Below, piece after piece: positions 43,513 to 44,538 of a DNA stretch of 44,538 nt (positions within the stretch are counted from its first letter, which is position 1; each line of letters opens with the position of its first letter). The DNA is from Flavobacteriaceae bacterium. Its GTDB lineage: Bacteria; Bacteroidota; Bacteroidia; Flavobacteriales; Flavobacteriaceae. A model generated the notes under the pieces. That model had not been told where the DNA came from. It worked only from the letters and a program-made list of their open reading frames with translations, and searched no databases. The stretch is taken from positions 1 to 44,538 of the forward strand of contig JALRBW010000011.1 in the NCBI GenBank assembly GCA_023257625.1. The letters are read 5' to 3'. The translations under genes and the position numbers were made by a program.

Positions 43513-44538
43513 AAGTACTTTTCCAGACTTAATTGGTATAAATACAGCCTCATCAACGGCCAATTTACCATTAACTAGCACATAGTCAATCCCCTCAGAA
43601 TACTGGTGTGGCATTTCAAAGGTTGCCAAATCCTTAATTGAGTTAGGGTCAAAAATGGTAATGTCTGCTTTCATTCCTGCTGCTAACCTTCCTCGATCTT
43701 TGAGTCCCATCATTTGAGCAGGAAAAGCAGTCATTTTATACAGGGCTTCTTCCAAACGCAATACACCTTCTTCTCTTACATATTTTCCGAGTACTCTCGG
43801 GAATGTTCCGTACCATCTTGGGTGGGGGTGGCCATCACCTAGATTTACCAATCGACCGTCAGAGGCAATCATGGTTTGTGGGTGTTTCATAATGTTGACA
43901 ACATCGCTTTCATCCATAGCATGAAAAACACAACTCGCTCCACCGTTTGATTGGGCTTCCATTACAAGTTCAGCTCCATTTTCAAGAGTAGGGGCAAGTC
44001 CTTTCAGTTCGCACCAATATTTAAGCGTTTTGCCTTCCAATTCGGGCATCCAACTAACTTTTGCAAATTGAACCCGATCCAAATCATCTCCGCCTCTGTC
44101 ATTGAGGATATTGTAAATGATTCCTTTTTTGATACTGTCGCGTAGTTTTTTGTTTTTAAGACGTTCAATAAATGCGTCATTTCCCCCTTCACCTGCCCAA
44201 CTGGGAATTAAGACCGATATACCGGTATAACTTGCGTTGTAAGGATATTGATCCATCACCACATTTAACCCCCTTGATCGGGCTTCATCTACCATAGCTA
44301 GGGTTTGATCGCTTTTTCCCCACATCGGTTTTCCAATCACTTTGTGATGGGTTAGGACCACAGGAATTACGGCTTTTTCTGCAATCTCGACCGCCTCGGC
44401 AACAGAGGCAAGTAAGGATAAGCCTTCATCACGAAGATGAGAGGTATATATACCCCCACGCTGTGACGCCTCTTTGGAAAGGGCAATGACTTCATCCACT
44501 TTAGAAAAATTACCGGGCAAATACTTTAAGCCGGTGGA
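43501..44538 (-). CDS. D-aminoacylase/N-acyl-D-amino-acid deacylase-type amidohydrolase, N-terminus beyond window edge
   Basis: This is the last 345 residues of an amidohydrolase; the frame is open to the right edge, so the N-terminal part with the first metal ligands is missing (family length about 480-550). The visible start TGLKYLPGNFSKVDEVIALS, then YTSHLRDEG, VLTHHKVIGK (metal-binding region), MDQYPYNAS, MIASDGRL (catalytic Asp) and AGMKADITIFDPNSI follow the D-aminoacylase order. A TTG at 44520 is inside the conserved region and is not a real start. The likely role is removal of acyl groups from D-amino acids, with dipeptide or dihydroorotase-like relatives possible. Confidence 0.88.
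   Translation of the reverse strand, partial: STGLKYLPGNFSKVDEVIALSKEASQRGGIYTSHLRDEGLSLLASVAEAVEIAEKAVIPVVLTHHKVIGKPMWGKSDQTLAMVDEARSRGLNVVMDQYPYNASYTGISVLIPSWAGEGGNDAFIERLKNKKLRDSIKKGIIYNILNDRGGDDLDRVQFAKVSWMPELEGKTLKYWCELKGLAPTLENGAELVMEAQSNGGASCVFHAMDESDVVNIMKHPQTMIASDGRLVNLGDGHPHPRWYGTFPRVLGKYVREEGVLRLEEALYKMTAFPAQMMGLKDRGRLAAGMKADITIFDPNSIKDLATFEMPHQYSEGIDYVLVNGKLAVDEAVFIPIKSGKVLKKE

Noticed and set aside
44520-44538. Start of the amidohydrolase at the TTG at 44520
   Set aside because: The frame is open to the edge and the upstream residues STGLKY belong to the conserved D-aminoacylase block, so the gene is simply truncated by the window.

Overview
This is 44.5 kb of an AT-rich chromosome, almost certainly from a marine-type Flavobacteriaceae bacterium (Bacteroidota). 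The evidence is the gene content: ExbB–ExbD–ExbD followed by an outer-membrane barrel, DUF4271, DUF4296, DUF3098 and DUF6970 proteins, and a type IX secretion (T9SS) sorting domain. Many genes also carry the Bacteroidota −7 promoter element TAnnTTTG, and Shine-Dalgarno sites are rare. I see no CRISPR array, insertion sequence, phage gene or rRNA. Most of the window is ordinary core genome, and I do not claim a new defence or mobile system.

Layout. 1-2110 (−): myo-inositol 2-dehydrogenase (iolG) and a sodium/solute symporter cut by the window edge. 2174-4232 (−): umuC, then umuD, then a small DUF6970 lipoprotein. 4416-8403 (+): 2-oxoglutarate dehydrogenase E1 and E2 (sucA-sucB). 8398-8802 (−): retropepsin-like protease. 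8814-9807 (+): tatD and tRNA-Ser(GGA). 9879-12990 (+): a TonB/Tol-type motor operon, then a barrel protein behind a strong terminator. 12991-15915 (−): asnS-rpoN. 16012-19684 (−): pyrH-frr-MMPL transporter. 19828-22503 (−): ftsX-DUF3098-uppP-truB. 22547-26112 (+): leuS and a zinc metallopeptidase. 26113-28481: Lrp regulator (−), DUF423 (+), hemD and DUF4271 (−). 28565-31014 (+): glycosyltransferase, dihydroorotase, DUF4296 lipoprotein. 31005-34356: epimerase (−), tyrS (+), LuxE-like acyl-protein synthetase (−). 34383-34728 (−): a small T9SS-sorted protein broken by a frameshift. 34832-37641 (+): two-component system, trmB and an alkyltransferase-like protein. 37750-43472 (+): Mrp, Nfu, ferredoxin reductase, ferredoxin, beta-phosphoglucomutase and a GH65 phosphorylase in one tight run. 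43501-44538 (−): D-aminoacylase-type amidohydrolase, cut by the edge.

How the genes work together. The clearest functional units are the TCA-cycle E1/E2 pair, the UMP kinase/ribosome-recycling pair, the cell-envelope operon ftsX-uppP, and an iron-sulphur carrier and electron-transfer module (Mrp, Nfu, FNR, adrenodoxin-type ferredoxin). That module runs without a break into a disaccharide phosphorolysis pair (GH65 phosphorylase plus beta-phosphoglucomutase).

Points worth a second look: the frameshifted T9SS gene; −7 promoter boxes lying only 3-7 nt from start codons, suggesting leaderless or nearly leaderless mRNAs; six convergent gene pairs that touch or overlap at their stops; the reversed umuC-umuD order; an ExbD with a Cys-x-x-Cys loop; an Mrp lacking its usual CxxC; and the fusion of the Fe-S and sugar-phosphorylase genes into one transcription run. 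All functions are assigned from motifs and remembered family features, without any database search.
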